Shown here piece after piece: positions 36,032-45,462 of a DNA stretch of 64,000 bases. The stretch is from positions 7,636,744 to 7,700,743 of the forward strand of contig NC_019892.1 of assembly GCF_000242455.2 (NCBI RefSeq). The letters are read 5' to 3'. Numbering within the stretch: the first letter of the stretch is position 1; each line of letters opens with the position of its first letter. A program made the translations under genes and the position numbers. The notes under the pieces are model-generated. The model had not been told where the DNA came from and did not search any database. It worked only from the letters and a program-made list of their open reading frames with translations. The DNA comes from Singulisphaera acidiphila DSM 18658 (GTDB lineage: Bacteria; Planctomycetota; Planctomycetia; Isosphaerales; Isosphaeraceae).

Positions 36032-36523
36032 ATGGTTTATCCGCGTGGTCTGCTGCGTCGTCGGCCTTGCTGCTGGTCTCTCTGTGCAGCCGTCGGGCTG
36101 TCACTCGTCCTTCTGGGCGGCTGCGGCGATGGTGCCGACAGTGAAAAAGGCTTGATCCCGGTTGCGGGCAGGATAACGCTCGACGGGGGTGCATGGCCCA
36201 AGCCCGGCCAACTTGTCCTCATCCCCACCAAGTCATCGGGCTCGGGTGAGGGTGCATCGAGATCGATCACCGCTCCCTTCGATACGGGCGGCGAATTCAC
36301 GGTCGTCGGCGGCTTCGGAAGCGCCAAAGGTCTTCACCCTGGTGAATACGCAATCGCGGTTGAATGTGCGGAAGATAATGATGAAATGCTTCTTCCGGGA
36401 ACCAAGCCGAAAGCGGTCAAGAACTACGTCCCGCCACCATATCGAGACCCGAAAACCAGTGGATTGAAAATCGTGGTTGCGAATCAGCCGGTCAAAACCG
36501 AACTCGCCGTAAAGTCGAAGTGA
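36032..36523 (+). CDS. Lipoprotein partner of the DUF1559 gene
   Basis: The ATG at 36032 gives 163 residues with signal peptide and lipobox LLGGC (the cysteine is in VLLGGCGDGADS). The body has an Ig-like small domain (LIPVAGRITLDGGAWPKPGQLVLIP, TVVGGFGSAKGLHPGEYAIAVE) resembling carboxypeptidase-regulatory-type domains encoded beside DUF1559 genes in planctomycetes. An alternative ATG at 35987 adds 15 residues without obvious merit. Processing by lspA (above) is expected. Confidence 0.82.
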   Translation: MVYPRGLLRRRPCCWSLCAAVGLSLVLLGGCGDGADSEKGLIPVAGRITLDGGAWPKPGQLVLIPTKSSGSGEGASRSITAPFDTGGEFTVVGGFGSAKGLHPGEYAIAVECAEDNDEMLLPGTKPKAVKNYVPPPYRDPKTSGLKIVVANQPVKTELAVKSK

Positions 36524-37184
36524 CTTTTAAGGTTGCGGCCACTTTGCCTCGACGGGTTTCGGCTCGACACACGCCGGAATTGCGTCGTGTTTGGTAATCT
36601 CGGCGTTGAATCCACCCAACACCCGGAAGGAGCTCGTCCTCCGGGTGTGAATCGCCTCCGGTGGCGAGTAAAAGAGATGGGGTAGAGAGCGTCCGTCGAT
36701 CCCCGAAAAGCCAAGCTGGCCGGCGTCCGGTAGCTCGTCCCGTCGAGTGATCGACGTCTTCGAAGAAATGCACCATCACAAGTTAGTTGTGAAAGCAACA
36801 CGATCATTTTCGCAACCAAGCTCACCCGACCATAGCGTCGGATTCTAGGCCTACCGAGGACGCCGACGGGTACTATTCACAGGCTCGCTCAAACGCGGTG
36901 GCTCAAACTCCCTGATCCTTCCCCTGGCGAGGCGTAAAACCAATCCCGTTCAGGGTTAACGACATCACGTGGGATCCGGGACATTGGCACGCCCACCCCC
37001 TCGAAACCGCCTATCGCTGAGCAACTCCCATTGCCGACGACTGCGGCCACCTGAGAGTCGGAACAGCGAAGAGAATCATGTCCAGCGGTTTCAGGGGGCT
37101 TACGGTCTAATCGCTCTCACCTTGTCGAGCGGACCTCCTGCCTGTCACTCCCTCGAATGAAAGTTTGTTCAGCCAACTGCGGCG
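36524..37184. other. Convergent intergenic region
   Basis: These 661 bp contain one hairpin (listed) and no convincing gene, RNA or repeat. Confidence 0.4.
36619..36648. terminator. Terminator-like hairpin
   Basis: ACACCCGGA (36619-36627) pairs with TCCGGGTGT (36640-36648), a 9-bp stem with a 12-nt loop, about 95 bp after the lipoprotein gene. Confidence 0.5.
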
Positions 37185-39161
37185 TTAACCGTTCATCTGT
37201 CCTGCCTCGATGTCGCCGGTCGCGAACTGGTTGAATTCGACGTACTGGAGGTGGCGGTAGAGCTTGCTCTCATTCTGAAGTTGGCGGGGCTGGCCAACCG
37301 ACTCGATCCGGCCGTTCTGCAAAACGATGATCTGGTGGCACGACCGGATCGTCGAGAGCCGATGGGGCAGCATGATCAAAGTCCGATTCTGCCCGAGTCG
37401 CGCGATCGTATCATCGATCAAGTGCTTCGTATCATCGTCGAGAGCGCCCGTCGGCTCCTCGATAATCACGATGGAGGGGTCGTGGAGGTAGGCCCGCGCC
37501 AAGGCAATCCGATAGAGTTCGTCAGGTTCGAGGTAGTGGCCGAGCGGCCCGATGATCGTGTCGTACCCGTGAGGCAAGTCTTGGATGAAGTTGTGGGCGT
37601 GGGCCACTTTGGCCGCTTCGATGATCCGGGGCAGCGAGTAGCTTGGGTCGCCCAGACCGATACACATCGCCACAGAATCGGTGAAGACGAGATCTGCCTG
37701 GAGAACGATCGCAACCTGAGCCCGAACCGATTCCAAGGTCACGTCGCGCAAATCCTGCCCATCGATCCGAACCCGACCGACTTGGGGATCGATCAGCCTT
37801 GGGATCAGACAGGCCAGGGCGAGCTTGGCATCTTCATCCAACCCCATCACTGCGGTTCGCGTACCCGCCCGAAACTCGGCGGAGACCCCGTCAAGCAAAA
37901 CCCGCCCGGAGCGGCTTTCGAGCGAAACGTTTTCCAGCGTCACCCGATCGCGCATCGGAGGGAGGAAATGCGCTCCGCCATGCTGATGCAATTCTGTTTT
38001 TCGTTCGAGGAACTCGAAAATCCCCTCGGCGGATCGATTCGCCTGGCGAAGGGTCCGACGCATCTGGATCCATTCCAGCACTGGGTGGATCAACGCCGCG
38101 AGCGACACGACCAGGATCAGGGCTGACGCCGGCGCGAGCCTATGGGAGACGACCACGCTATAGCCGAGGAGGCTGATTGCCAGGATGGCCGAAGCGCCGT
38201 AGAGCAGAACGTTCGCCGGGTTCAGTCGCCCTTCGGTCTTGATCCGACGCGAGTCCGCATCGCGAAACCGCTCAAGGTGCTCATCGAAGCGTTGTTTGTC
38301 GATGTTCTCCATACCGAAGACGCGAACCAGCCTGAGCAGGCCAAGGTCTTCGTGGAGGAGGCAGAGTTGAACGGCCGCATCACGCATCGCGGCATCGGAG
38401 ACGAGGCGCGCGTCCTTGTTCAGCACGCGGGACGTGAGCCAGTTCAGGGCGCCGAGCGAGGCGAGAAACACAGTCAGGATTGGAGAGATGAACAGGGAGA
38501 GAGCCAAGAGTCCAAGCGCCAAGACCGGCATCCGAACCGAATGATCGAGCTCGGTGAAGATTGCGTCGCGGATGTCGTTGACTTCGCGGGTCAGCAAGTT
38601 GACGACCGGGCCGATCCCCTCCGTCGGGAGTGACGAATGTCCCAGCCGATACATCTGCCGGTGGATCTGCCGGCGCAGTGAGGTGGCCACCTCGCTGGCC
38701 GCGTCGGCCAGGACCGAACGGCGATACTGGGCAATCAGGCTGATCACTAAGAGCAGGCCCGCCGCCATGGCCAGGAGGCTCGTCAATGCGCCCACGTTGT
38801 TCATCAGCGTGGGTACGCGGCGGATCACCTTGAGGAGCGTGCGGGCAGCTTGCCTGTGCAATACGCTCGGACTCGACCAGTTGCCTGCGACCAAGGGGAA
38901 GAGGCCACTGTCGTCGAAGACCGTTTGATCGTGGACGACCCCCGTTTCGCGGCTCGTCACCCAAGTGGGGAACTTGGCCACCTCACGAGTTGGCATTTGC
39001 GCCACGCCTCGCGAAGCCAGAAGGCTAGCAAGCAAACCGGCCACCCCCAGCAACGCGAGAATCAGCAACGAATGCAAGGCCCCGAGAACGTTGGCGATGG
39101 CCAACGTCTTGGGGCGATTCTCGAGGAGCTTACGAGCGCGAAGATACGCGTCCGCCTGCAT
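37185..39161 (-). CDS. ABC exporter-like protein with degenerate nucleotide-binding motifs
   Basis: The 658-residue protein has an exporter-type membrane domain to about residue 390 and an ATPase-like domain after it. The ATPase lacks the standard sites. Walker A reads MGLDEDAKLAL (canonical GxxGxGKS/T), the signature is LEPDE where LSGGQ is expected, and Walker B is IVIIEEPT with Glu where Asp is expected. The Q-loop, RIALARA, D-loop (TGALDDD) and H-loop (LPHRLSTI) persist. The frame is intact and otherwise conserved, so it is a genuine gene, perhaps without hydrolysis or partnered with an active ATPase. The substrate is unknown. Confidence 0.85.
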   Translation of the reverse strand: MQADAYLRARKLLENRPKTLAIANVLGALHSLLILALLGVAGLLASLLASRGVAQMPTREVAKFPTWVTSRETGVVHDQTVFDDSGLFPLVAGNWSSPSVLHRQAARTLLKVIRRVPTLMNNVGALTSLLAMAAGLLLVISLIAQYRRSVLADAASEVATSLRRQIHRQMYRLGHSSLPTEGIGPVVNLLTREVNDIRDAIFTELDHSVRMPVLALGLLALSLFISPILTVFLASLGALNWLTSRVLNKDARLVSDAAMRDAAVQLCLLHEDLGLLRLVRVFGMENIDKQRFDEHLERFRDADSRRIKTEGRLNPANVLLYGASAILAISLLGYSVVVSHRLAPASALILVVSLAALIHPVLEWIQMRRTLRQANRSAEGIFEFLERKTELHQHGGAHFLPPMRDRVTLENVSLESRSGRVLLDGVSAEFRAGTRTAVMGLDEDAKLALACLIPRLIDPQVGRVRIDGQDLRDVTLESVRAQVAIVLQADLVFTDSVAMCIGLGDPSYSLPRIIEAAKVAHAHNFIQDLPHGYDTIIGPLGHYLEPDELYRIALARAYLHDPSIVIIEEPTGALDDDTKHLIDDTIARLGQNRTLIMLPHRLSTIRSCHQIIVLQNGRIESVGQPRQLQNESKLYRHLQYVEFNQFATGDIEAGQMNG

Positions 39162-39246
39162 GCGTCATGTCCCGTCGACGTGAGAGGAGGGCGGTGTCGA
39201 AACTCGATCTTCGATAACCGACGTGTCGCCCGGGACCCACGTTGGT

Positions 39247-40068
39247 TTAGGCCAGGTCACGATCCTCGAAGAGGAGGAACGCGAACAGCAGGCATACTCC
39301 ACTGTACAACATGCAATAGCCGAGAGCGGGCAGAACGTAACCAACCCAGGGAATCATCACCCCCGTCGAGATCGCCGGACCGGCGTTGAAGAACTCGAGC
39401 GAAGGGAGAATCCACGCGAAGAGCCGTGCCATGAAGCTGATCAACTCGTTCACGTTCCCGCCTCCCGTCACGTCGACGAGGACCGGCGAAAGGTGACCGA
39501 GGAAGAAGACGGCGATGCAGACCACCAGGTTGACGAGCATCGGCAATCGCGTCGAAATCGCCACGCTCAGACTCGCCAGGACCGTCACTTCGAAAAATCC
39601 GAGGGCCAAGCCCGGCAAGACCTGCTTGACCTGATCGAACTGCTTGGCGGTTTCCGCAACGCCGCCGGCCGATTCTCTCAGGTCGTAGGCGTACTTGTAC
39701 CAGACACCCATTCCGAAGAGCGATCCGAGGATCACAAACAAGAGCAAGACACCGAGCTCGATTCCCAGGAACTTGCCAATGATGAACTGTCTGCGATTGA
39801 TCGGCTTGGAGAGGAGGGTAATTGCCGTCTTCCCGTCGATTTCTTCGGCCACGGTTGAGCTGGCCGTGAGCAGCGCCAGGAGCAGACCAGCGAACGAGAT
39901 CGTGGTCAGCCCCGTGTCCTTGTACATCTTGATGTCTTCGCCGAACGTGAAGTACGACACGAAGACCGAACAGATCAAGGACGATCCGGCGATGAACGTC
40001 AGGACGAAGAAGGCCGGCTGCCTGATCGCTTCCTTGGCGGTCGCGAACGCGATGGTAAGAGCTTTCAT
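39247..40068 (-). CDS. ABC-2-type transporter permease
   Basis: The ATG at 40068 (MKALTIAFATAKEAI) gives 273 residues; the frame to 40152 is leader. Six hydrophobic segments and the segment TVAEEIDGKTAITLLSKPINRRQFIIGKF are those of ABC-2 permeases. No ATPase is encoded next to it; the degenerate exporter downstream cannot be assumed to power it. The partner must be elsewhere. Confidence 0.82.
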   Translation of the reverse strand: MKALTIAFATAKEAIRQPAFFVLTFIAGSSLICSVFVSYFTFGEDIKMYKDTGLTTISFAGLLLALLTASSTVAEEIDGKTAITLLSKPINRRQFIIGKFLGIELGVLLLFVILGSLFGMGVWYKYAYDLRESAGGVAETAKQFDQVKQVLPGLALGFFEVTVLASLSVAISTRLPMLVNLVVCIAVFFLGHLSPVLVDVTGGGNVNELISFMARLFAWILPSLEFFNAGPAISTGVMIPWVGYVLPALGYCMLYSGVCLLFAFLLFEDRDLA

Positions 40069-40157
40069 GGAGGCGATCACTCGAAAGATGGAGGAGGCCT
40101 TACCCAAGGTTGGCTCGGCCGAGATTATGAATCGACGGGGACCAAGAAACACGAGGA

Positions 40158-40436
40158 CTAATACCGGATCTCAAAGCCTTGAAGCTCTGGCTCGCCTATG
40201 GGTAGGCCTTCGGTCCGCGCTGCGTGGATCTTGTCTCCAATGGCATGATGAATCGAGTCGAGAAACAACTGGAGCTCGGCTGTTTCCCCCTCAGCGACCA
40301 GTTCGACCCGGCCGTCAGCCAGGTTGCGAACGTAACCTGAGACTTCGTACGTCTGGGCTAAATGCTGAGTGGTGAAACGAAATCCCACGCCTTGGACCCG
40401 GCCCGAGTAGTAAACTCGGCGACGCTCAAGCGGCAT
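40158..40436 (-). CDS. acyP: Acylphosphatase
   Basis: The ATG at 40436 gives a 92-residue acylphosphatase, the normal size. It has the phosphate-binding loop GRVQGVGFRF with catalytic R20 and the SGYVRNLADGRVELVAEG motif with N38, both invariant in the family. It hydrolyses acyl phosphates, for example carbamoyl or 1,3-bisphosphoglycerate. The frame to 40505 adds a non-conserved N-terminus and was rejected. Confidence 0.95.
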   Translation of the reverse strand: MPLERRRVYYSGRVQGVGFRFTTQHLAQTYEVSGYVRNLADGRVELVAEGETAELQLFLDSIHHAIGDKIHAARTEGLPIGEPELQGFEIRY

Positions 40437-40649
40437 GAGACACAACTCGCGATTGGCCGATGGAAGCGACAAACCAAAAAGGCAGTCCGCCGAGCTCTCA
40501 ACCACTGTATTCTAGCGTGAGGAAACTGGCCAAGGCAAGCATGACAAACGACTCAGGATGAAAGCCTGGCGATCCATGATCCAACAAAGCGACGCGGTCC
40601 TCCCAAGGAAGACCGCGCCGCTGATTCGAGTCGAGCCCTGGCCCTACGA

Positions 40650-41993
40650 TCAAAGGCCGTTGAGCTCGATGCGGTCGATCGATCCACTGGCCGCCTGGAT
40701 CGAAACCTGCCCGGTGCGGGCCGGTCCAATCCCCAGCGCCCGGAACGGCTCAGCTGGGGCACCCGAGGATCCACTCGCCTTGATGGTGACGTTCGCCAGG
40801 GTGAAAGGAAGCCGGTTCTCGACCTTCAACGTCGTGCTCGTCGCCCCCTTACGGGCAACCTTGACGGAAACGAACGTGGAGGCCATGGCGTGGTCAATCG
40901 CCCGGGCCAACCCCGGACCGTCGAGGACCGTGACCGTTGAGCCTTCCGTAAAGCTCGTCTTCCCCAAGGGGACCCAGCCTTCCCTCGGCGAAGACCGGTT
41001 CACCACCACGCGTCCGCGAGTCTCCCCAGCTTGGCTGGAGGTCAGGGTGACATTCAAGAAGAGGGCGGGGACAGCGGCCGTGGGATCCTCTTTGTCTCCC
41101 ACCACGCAGAGCGGCAAGCCCATGAGGTGCAAGCCCTCGAGAGCCTCCTGAAGTCGGCCCGCCTCGGTCGCGAGCTCGCCCTCACCCTGCACCCGAATGA
41201 AGAGACGTGACTCGGCAAGATAGCTCGGATCAATCACGTCGGACTCACCCGAGGCGTCGACCGCGTCGACGAAGCGAGCGGCAAGCGCCACTTCGTGAGC
41301 GTTGATCACCTTGCTCGCCTGAGCACGCATCAGCTCGAACGGAACGTCATTGCAAACGCGCCACATGGCGGCCTGAGCCACGCCCTGGCTGGTGCCGAGC
41401 GTCGCGAGGCTCCTCAGCGCCTTGCGAGCGCGCGGGTCGCCCGTGTATTCGTTCACATCCATCAGTTCGAAGCGGTCGCGGCTGGTCGGCGTCGGCATGC
41501 CGAAGTTAAGGCAGACCGCGGGCAGTGCCAGGTCGATCGTCTTGCCGACGGGGACGGTGACAATGCTCGATTGCAGGTCGGCCGGCGTGGCCGAGACCGA
41601 ATGCAAACCGGCTTCGCTTGCGACCGCGCCCCGGAACTGGCCGAATCCGCCGGGCTGATTGGTCGGGGTCCCCAGACCCATGCTCTGGAACCCGCCACCA
41701 CCGCGTTGACCGGTGGCGCTGGCGGCCACCAAGCCGGGTGGCAGCACCACGTTCAGCCGCTTGGCCGAGGTATTGCGGATCGCAAACCGGACTCGATCCT
41801 GACCTTGTCCGCGAACCTCGAGTTCAATATCGCCAGCCTGCCGCGCATCGAGCACGCGAACCGTCTCGGTGACGGCTCCGGTCGCGGGCGACGGCTCTTC
41901 CGGCTCGGCAAACGCCGAACCTGCGAAGATCAAACAGGTCGAGAGGCCCGCGGCCGACCAGGCCCGGGCCAGGCAAAGGTGTCGCCACAACAT
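40650..41993 (-). CDS. Exported protein of unknown function
   Basis: The start MLWRHLCLARAWSAAGLSTCL at 41993 gives a 447-residue protein with a signal peptide ending near AFAEPEEP. A Gly-rich linker (QRGGGGFQSMGLGTPTNQPGG) interrupts the first domain. Conserved-looking regions include VRFAIRNTSAKRLNVVLPPG, DVNEYTGDPRARKALRSLA and AQASKVINAHEVALAARFVDA. No family was recognised. The upstream in-frame extension to 42224 overlaps what looks like a promoter region. It may be cotranscribed with the PPC protein 5' of it. Confidence 0.75.
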   Translation of the reverse strand: MLWRHLCLARAWSAAGLSTCLIFAGSAFAEPEEPSPATGAVTETVRVLDARQAGDIELEVRGQGQDRVRFAIRNTSAKRLNVVLPPGLVAASATGQRGGGGFQSMGLGTPTNQPGGFGQFRGAVASEAGLHSVSATPADLQSSIVTVPVGKTIDLALPAVCLNFGMPTPTSRDRFELMDVNEYTGDPRARKALRSLATLGTSQGVAQAAMWRVCNDVPFELMRAQASKVINAHEVALAARFVDAVDASGESDVIDPSYLAESRLFIRVQGEGELATEAGRLQEALEGLHLMGLPLCVVGDKEDPTAAVPALFLNVTLTSSQAGETRGRVVVNRSSPREGWVPLGKTSFTEGSTVTVLDGPGLARAIDHAMASTFVSVKVARKGATSTTLKVENRLPFTLANVTIKASGSSGAPAEPFRALGIGPARTGQVSIQAASGSIDRIELNGL

Positions 41994-42309
41994 CGCGTTG
42001 GACCTTTCCGGACGGGGCCGCTGCTGGAGGGAGGACCCGTTCAAAGATCGCCCTTCCTGGCCCAAGTTATTCACCAGTGTATTCCCAAACTGACCCGTCC
42101 CAACCAGGGGAGGTCTCAAGACGTTGGACGTCCCACGACTCCGGTTTATTCGAACGGGCCTCCCCCTATTCTTCGGCAATTCGACCATTCTCCATCGGTC
42201 GATTTGGCGAATTGAGGACGACAAGGGGTTCTAATTTCCCTCAGATAGCGATCATACCAGCAACAACCGGCCCAAGGTGTCGCCCCACTCCCCCCTGCCC
42301 GCACGATCC
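41994..42309. other. Intergenic region upstream of the exported protein
   Basis: Nothing recognisable in these 316 bp apart from a candidate leader; no RNA, repeat or convincing promoter. Confidence 0.35.
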
Positions 42310-44175
42310 TCAGGGTCGCCGCATTCCCAAGGGGGAGGGGGAGAGAATTTTGACCGGTAAGGCGCTCAGCTCTCGAAAAAGGGGCCGGCGAAGGGGCGTT
42401 TCGTCGCCTGACCCCAGCAGGGTCCAGACGGTCGCCACCCGAGAGAAGGTTGACCCGTCCGTCAACGTACTCGTGGCGGTCACCTTCAGTTCTCCCACCG
42501 CAGGTTCCGCATCCTCAGCGACTCGCAGGATCAAGGCGGCGGTAACGCTGGGGGCACGGAGCTTCCCCGTCGCAGCAGGTCGACCTCCCCCCCGCTCCGG
42601 GCGGACCGTCACGGGTTCGGCCGTGACCCCGGACGGCAGACCCGTCGCTCGGAGCACGATCGGGCCAATCCGGCCATCCACGGCGATCCTCAGAGTCACA
42701 CGTCGAGTCGATCCCGGGGCCAGATTCAAGACGCTTCTCTGCGCCTTGGCCGCCTCTAGAATCCGAGGGTCGTCTCCTGATTCCCCTCTCTCGAGGTCGG
42801 GCTGAAAAGTCACAGCGAAGTCGGGTCGAACCGGCTCGACCGTCATTCGGTAGGCAAACTCAGCGCCTCCGTTGCCGTAACGGTCGGCCACCTCGATGAG
42901 CCAGTCTCCGTCGGTCTCCGCCTGCTGAACGAGTAAGCTGTCAGTAGGAAAGGCCCCCTGGCCTGGAGACCAAGCGGCCAGCAGCGTTGGAGCGCCGACC
43001 TCCATCGGGTCGTCGTTTTCCGCGATCTGGCGGCCTTGGTCATCACGAAGCGTCACCACGGAATCGAGCCACGAACCAAGCGAGGCCGCTTGGATTCCCA
43101 CTTGAAGCCGCTCGCCTTGCCGGACCGCGACGAGATAGCGATCCACCTCTCCCGGTTTCTCAATGCAGCCGTTGGCGGTGGCCCCCCGAGGGAGTCGCGT
43201 TACCGACTGGGTTTCGACGACGTCTGGCCCCGTACCTACGACAAGACGATGGGGCACGATGAGTGGTCCCCTCAGCCCGTCGAAAGGTGGCAGTTCGACG
43301 AGCGTGCCGGGACGATCGGGCAGCGTAATGCGTTGGTGAAGCGGAACGTCCAGAGTACCGCCAGAGGCCATGACATCGATCGTTTCTCCGCGTGGCCCCC
43401 CCAGCGGAAAGAGCGCGGTGGCAAAGGGCGCATTGAACACGCGGAGGCGGTAACACGCCGCGTCCCCCCCTTGGTAGAGCGCATCGTGGACCCGGACAAT
43501 GACCGTTCCATCGGTCGGAAACCGTGATGTCACGCGACAGTCCCCCTCAAGCCCGGGAGTGTCCCTCCCCTGAGCCAAGGAGCGTCCCGCCCCATCCAGA
43601 AGCGTGATCACCGGCGCGAGGGGCGAACCCAACCGACGGGCCTCGACCTCGACGGTGAACGGATCCCCTGCGCCCCCCTTGATCCGAACGTGATCGACGT
43701 CACGATCCCCAAGAACTCCGCTGGCCACCATATTTAAGCCCAGAGGATCCGCGTGAGCGGGGTCGTCGTTGGGTTCCGATTCTTCCACCTGGTTGAGCGT
43801 GTCCACTCGGAACAGCACGAGGTTGGACAGACCGCTCGGCCCATCGGCCCTGAGCTCACGAATCCCCGGCTCTGCCGTCACGCGGGTTCGGACCGCCACT
43901 TCAAGCTGACCGGCGGCCGTCAACTTGTGCTCCAAGACGTCGACCCCGCTCCCGGAAATCCGAAGCCGCTCGACACCATCGAGGTTCCGCCCGCTGAGCG
44001 TCCACTTCGTCGTGCCGCCGACCGTTACTCCTGGAGGAGTCAGGCCCGTAATGACCGGCTCATGAAGAAGGACTCGTGGCGTCGCTGGAGCCGGTGGACT
44101 CTGAGCGATGGTTTCCGTGAGCCAGAGAAGGCCCACGAACGTCAGGCCTCGATCCTTCAAGATGCTCAGTCGCAA
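42310..44175 (-). CDS. Exported protein with PPC-type domains
   Basis: The 621-residue protein has a signal peptide (RGLTFVGLLWLTETIAQS) and beta-sandwich repeats. VNEVEESEPNDDPAHADPL, seen as LNQVEESEPNDDP, and DVDHVRIKGGAGDPFTVEV match the pre-peptidase C-terminal (PPC) domain. A second similar unit occurs at GEVDRYLVAVRQGERLQVGI. An IPT-like N-terminal region (PVITGLTPPGVTVGG) precedes them. No catalytic domain is present, so it is probably an adhesion or matrix protein on the cell surface. Confidence 0.82.
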   Translation of the reverse strand: MRLSILKDRGLTFVGLLWLTETIAQSPPAPATPRVLLHEPVITGLTPPGVTVGGTTKWTLSGRNLDGVERLRISGSGVDVLEHKLTAAGQLEVAVRTRVTAEPGIRELRADGPSGLSNLVLFRVDTLNQVEESEPNDDPAHADPLGLNMVASGVLGDRDVDHVRIKGGAGDPFTVEVEARRLGSPLAPVITLLDGAGRSLAQGRDTPGLEGDCRVTSRFPTDGTVIVRVHDALYQGGDAACYRLRVFNAPFATALFPLGGPRGETIDVMASGGTLDVPLHQRITLPDRPGTLVELPPFDGLRGPLIVPHRLVVGTGPDVVETQSVTRLPRGATANGCIEKPGEVDRYLVAVRQGERLQVGIQAASLGSWLDSVVTLRDDQGRQIAENDDPMEVGAPTLLAAWSPGQGAFPTDSLLVQQAETDGDWLIEVADRYGNGGAEFAYRMTVEPVRPDFAVTFQPDLERGESGDDPRILEAAKAQRSVLNLAPGSTRRVTLRIAVDGRIGPIVLRATGLPSGVTAEPVTVRPERGGGRPAATGKLRAPSVTAALILRVAEDAEPAVGELKVTATSTLTDGSTFSRVATVWTLLGSGDETPLRRPLFRELSALPVKILSPSPLGMRRP

Positions 44176-44376
44176 AGGCGAACCTCACGCCATTTCGGTT
44201 TCATCGAATCGAAATTCAAGACAAGATGCTCATCCACTTGCCAGCATAGCCTCCAGAACAGTCTTCCCAGTAGCCCAGCCGTTGGGAGTGTGAGTGCCGT
44301 TCTCCTGGAACGATCGTCGCTTCAGAAGAATGAATCCAGTTCCGCCGCCTAGACCCGGTAACTCAATCGTGGCGGT

Positions 44377-45354
44377 CTACCAGGGCAGTGGCGACTTGCT
44401 TGCATAGATGAAGGGAAACACCTTGCGAACGCCATCGAAGAAAAGGACCGACGTGACGGCAAGGAAGAGGATCGTGGAGCCGTGCGCAACGAATTTTCCC
44501 GTGATCCCGCCTCGCTTTGCGAAACGTTCGAGGCGTCCCGAGGCGAGCGCGGCCGGGGCCTGCAAGGTGAAGAACGCCAATTGATAGCCGGTGAATCGCG
44601 CGGTTGCGATCCCGAACATCAGTTCGTGAAACACACCACTGATGAGGAAGACGAGCAACACAGAGCGGACGGGCGTATGCCGGCCGCCGGTCGTTTGGAA
44701 GACGTTTCGATAGAGCCAGTCATGGATTCGGTAGTTGTACCGTCGCCAGAACTCGGACACGGTACGCGACAGGTAAGCGTTTCGGATGATCGGGGTCGTG
44801 TCGAATCCGGCCAAGTGTTCGAGCCCGTACAGAGTGCGCGAGAGCGATTCGATCGCCACGACGAACGCCCACAACATCGCCGCGTGGTTAAGCGCAAAGC
44901 TCGATCGGATCAGAACGCTGCTCGATAGGCCCCTCAGCGTCAGTATGGCCCCGACGCAACCGGTGATCCCGACCACAAGGCGCAAGACGTGCGGCCAAGG
45001 AATCTCCGGACGTAACAGCCGACGCCTGTGATCAGGATAGATAACGGCGAATGCCGGGAACGGGATGAGGAGGCCGTAGTAGTTGCGAAGGATGGTGCTA
45101 CGGTCCAAACGATCCCAACGGCGGAAGTAATCAACCATCTTGAAGGCGATGTCGCCCGAAATCGCGGCAGACGCCGCCCGCAGCCCCACGCTCGCCGAGG
45201 GAATGAGCAAAGGGCACACGAGGACCACCGCCACCAGGCACCAGGCCGCCTGGAAAACTGGCTTGCTGCAAGATCTAAATCGTATGAGAGGGGCAACGAC
45301 GGCACAGCCATACGCAACGGTGCACGCCAGGAGCAGCGAACCTGCAATGCTCAT
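44377..45354 (-). CDS. MBOAT-family O-acyltransferase (wax-synthase-like)
   Basis: This 325-residue membrane protein has eight or so hydrophobic segments. The motif SEFWRRYNYRIHDWLYRNVF and the later GVFHELMFG, with the conserved His, are the active-site region of membrane-bound O-acyltransferases of the wax-synthase type. The enzyme would transfer an acyl group to a hydroxyl acceptor in the membrane; the acceptor is unknown. Its start is 109 bp downstream of the Gfo/Idh/MocA gene stop, same strand. Confidence 0.85.
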   Translation of the reverse strand: MSIAGSLLLACTVAYGCAVVAPLIRFRSCSKPVFQAAWCLVAVVLVCPLLIPSASVGLRAASAAISGDIAFKMVDYFRRWDRLDRSTILRNYYGLLIPFPAFAVIYPDHRRRLLRPEIPWPHVLRLVVGITGCVGAILTLRGLSSSVLIRSSFALNHAAMLWAFVVAIESLSRTLYGLEHLAGFDTTPIIRNAYLSRTVSEFWRRYNYRIHDWLYRNVFQTTGGRHTPVRSVLLVFLISGVFHELMFGIATARFTGYQLAFFTLQAPAALASGRLERFAKRGGITGKFVAHGSTILFLAVTSVLFFDGVRKVFPFIYASKSPLPW

Positions 45355-45462
45355 CGGTCACGGTCTCCCGGAAGCCATCCGTCGAGCACCGCTGGATTCA
45401 CGAACAAGAGCGCCACCCGTCTGATGAGGCTCACCGTCTGATCGTGGATCCACGCGTGCCAC

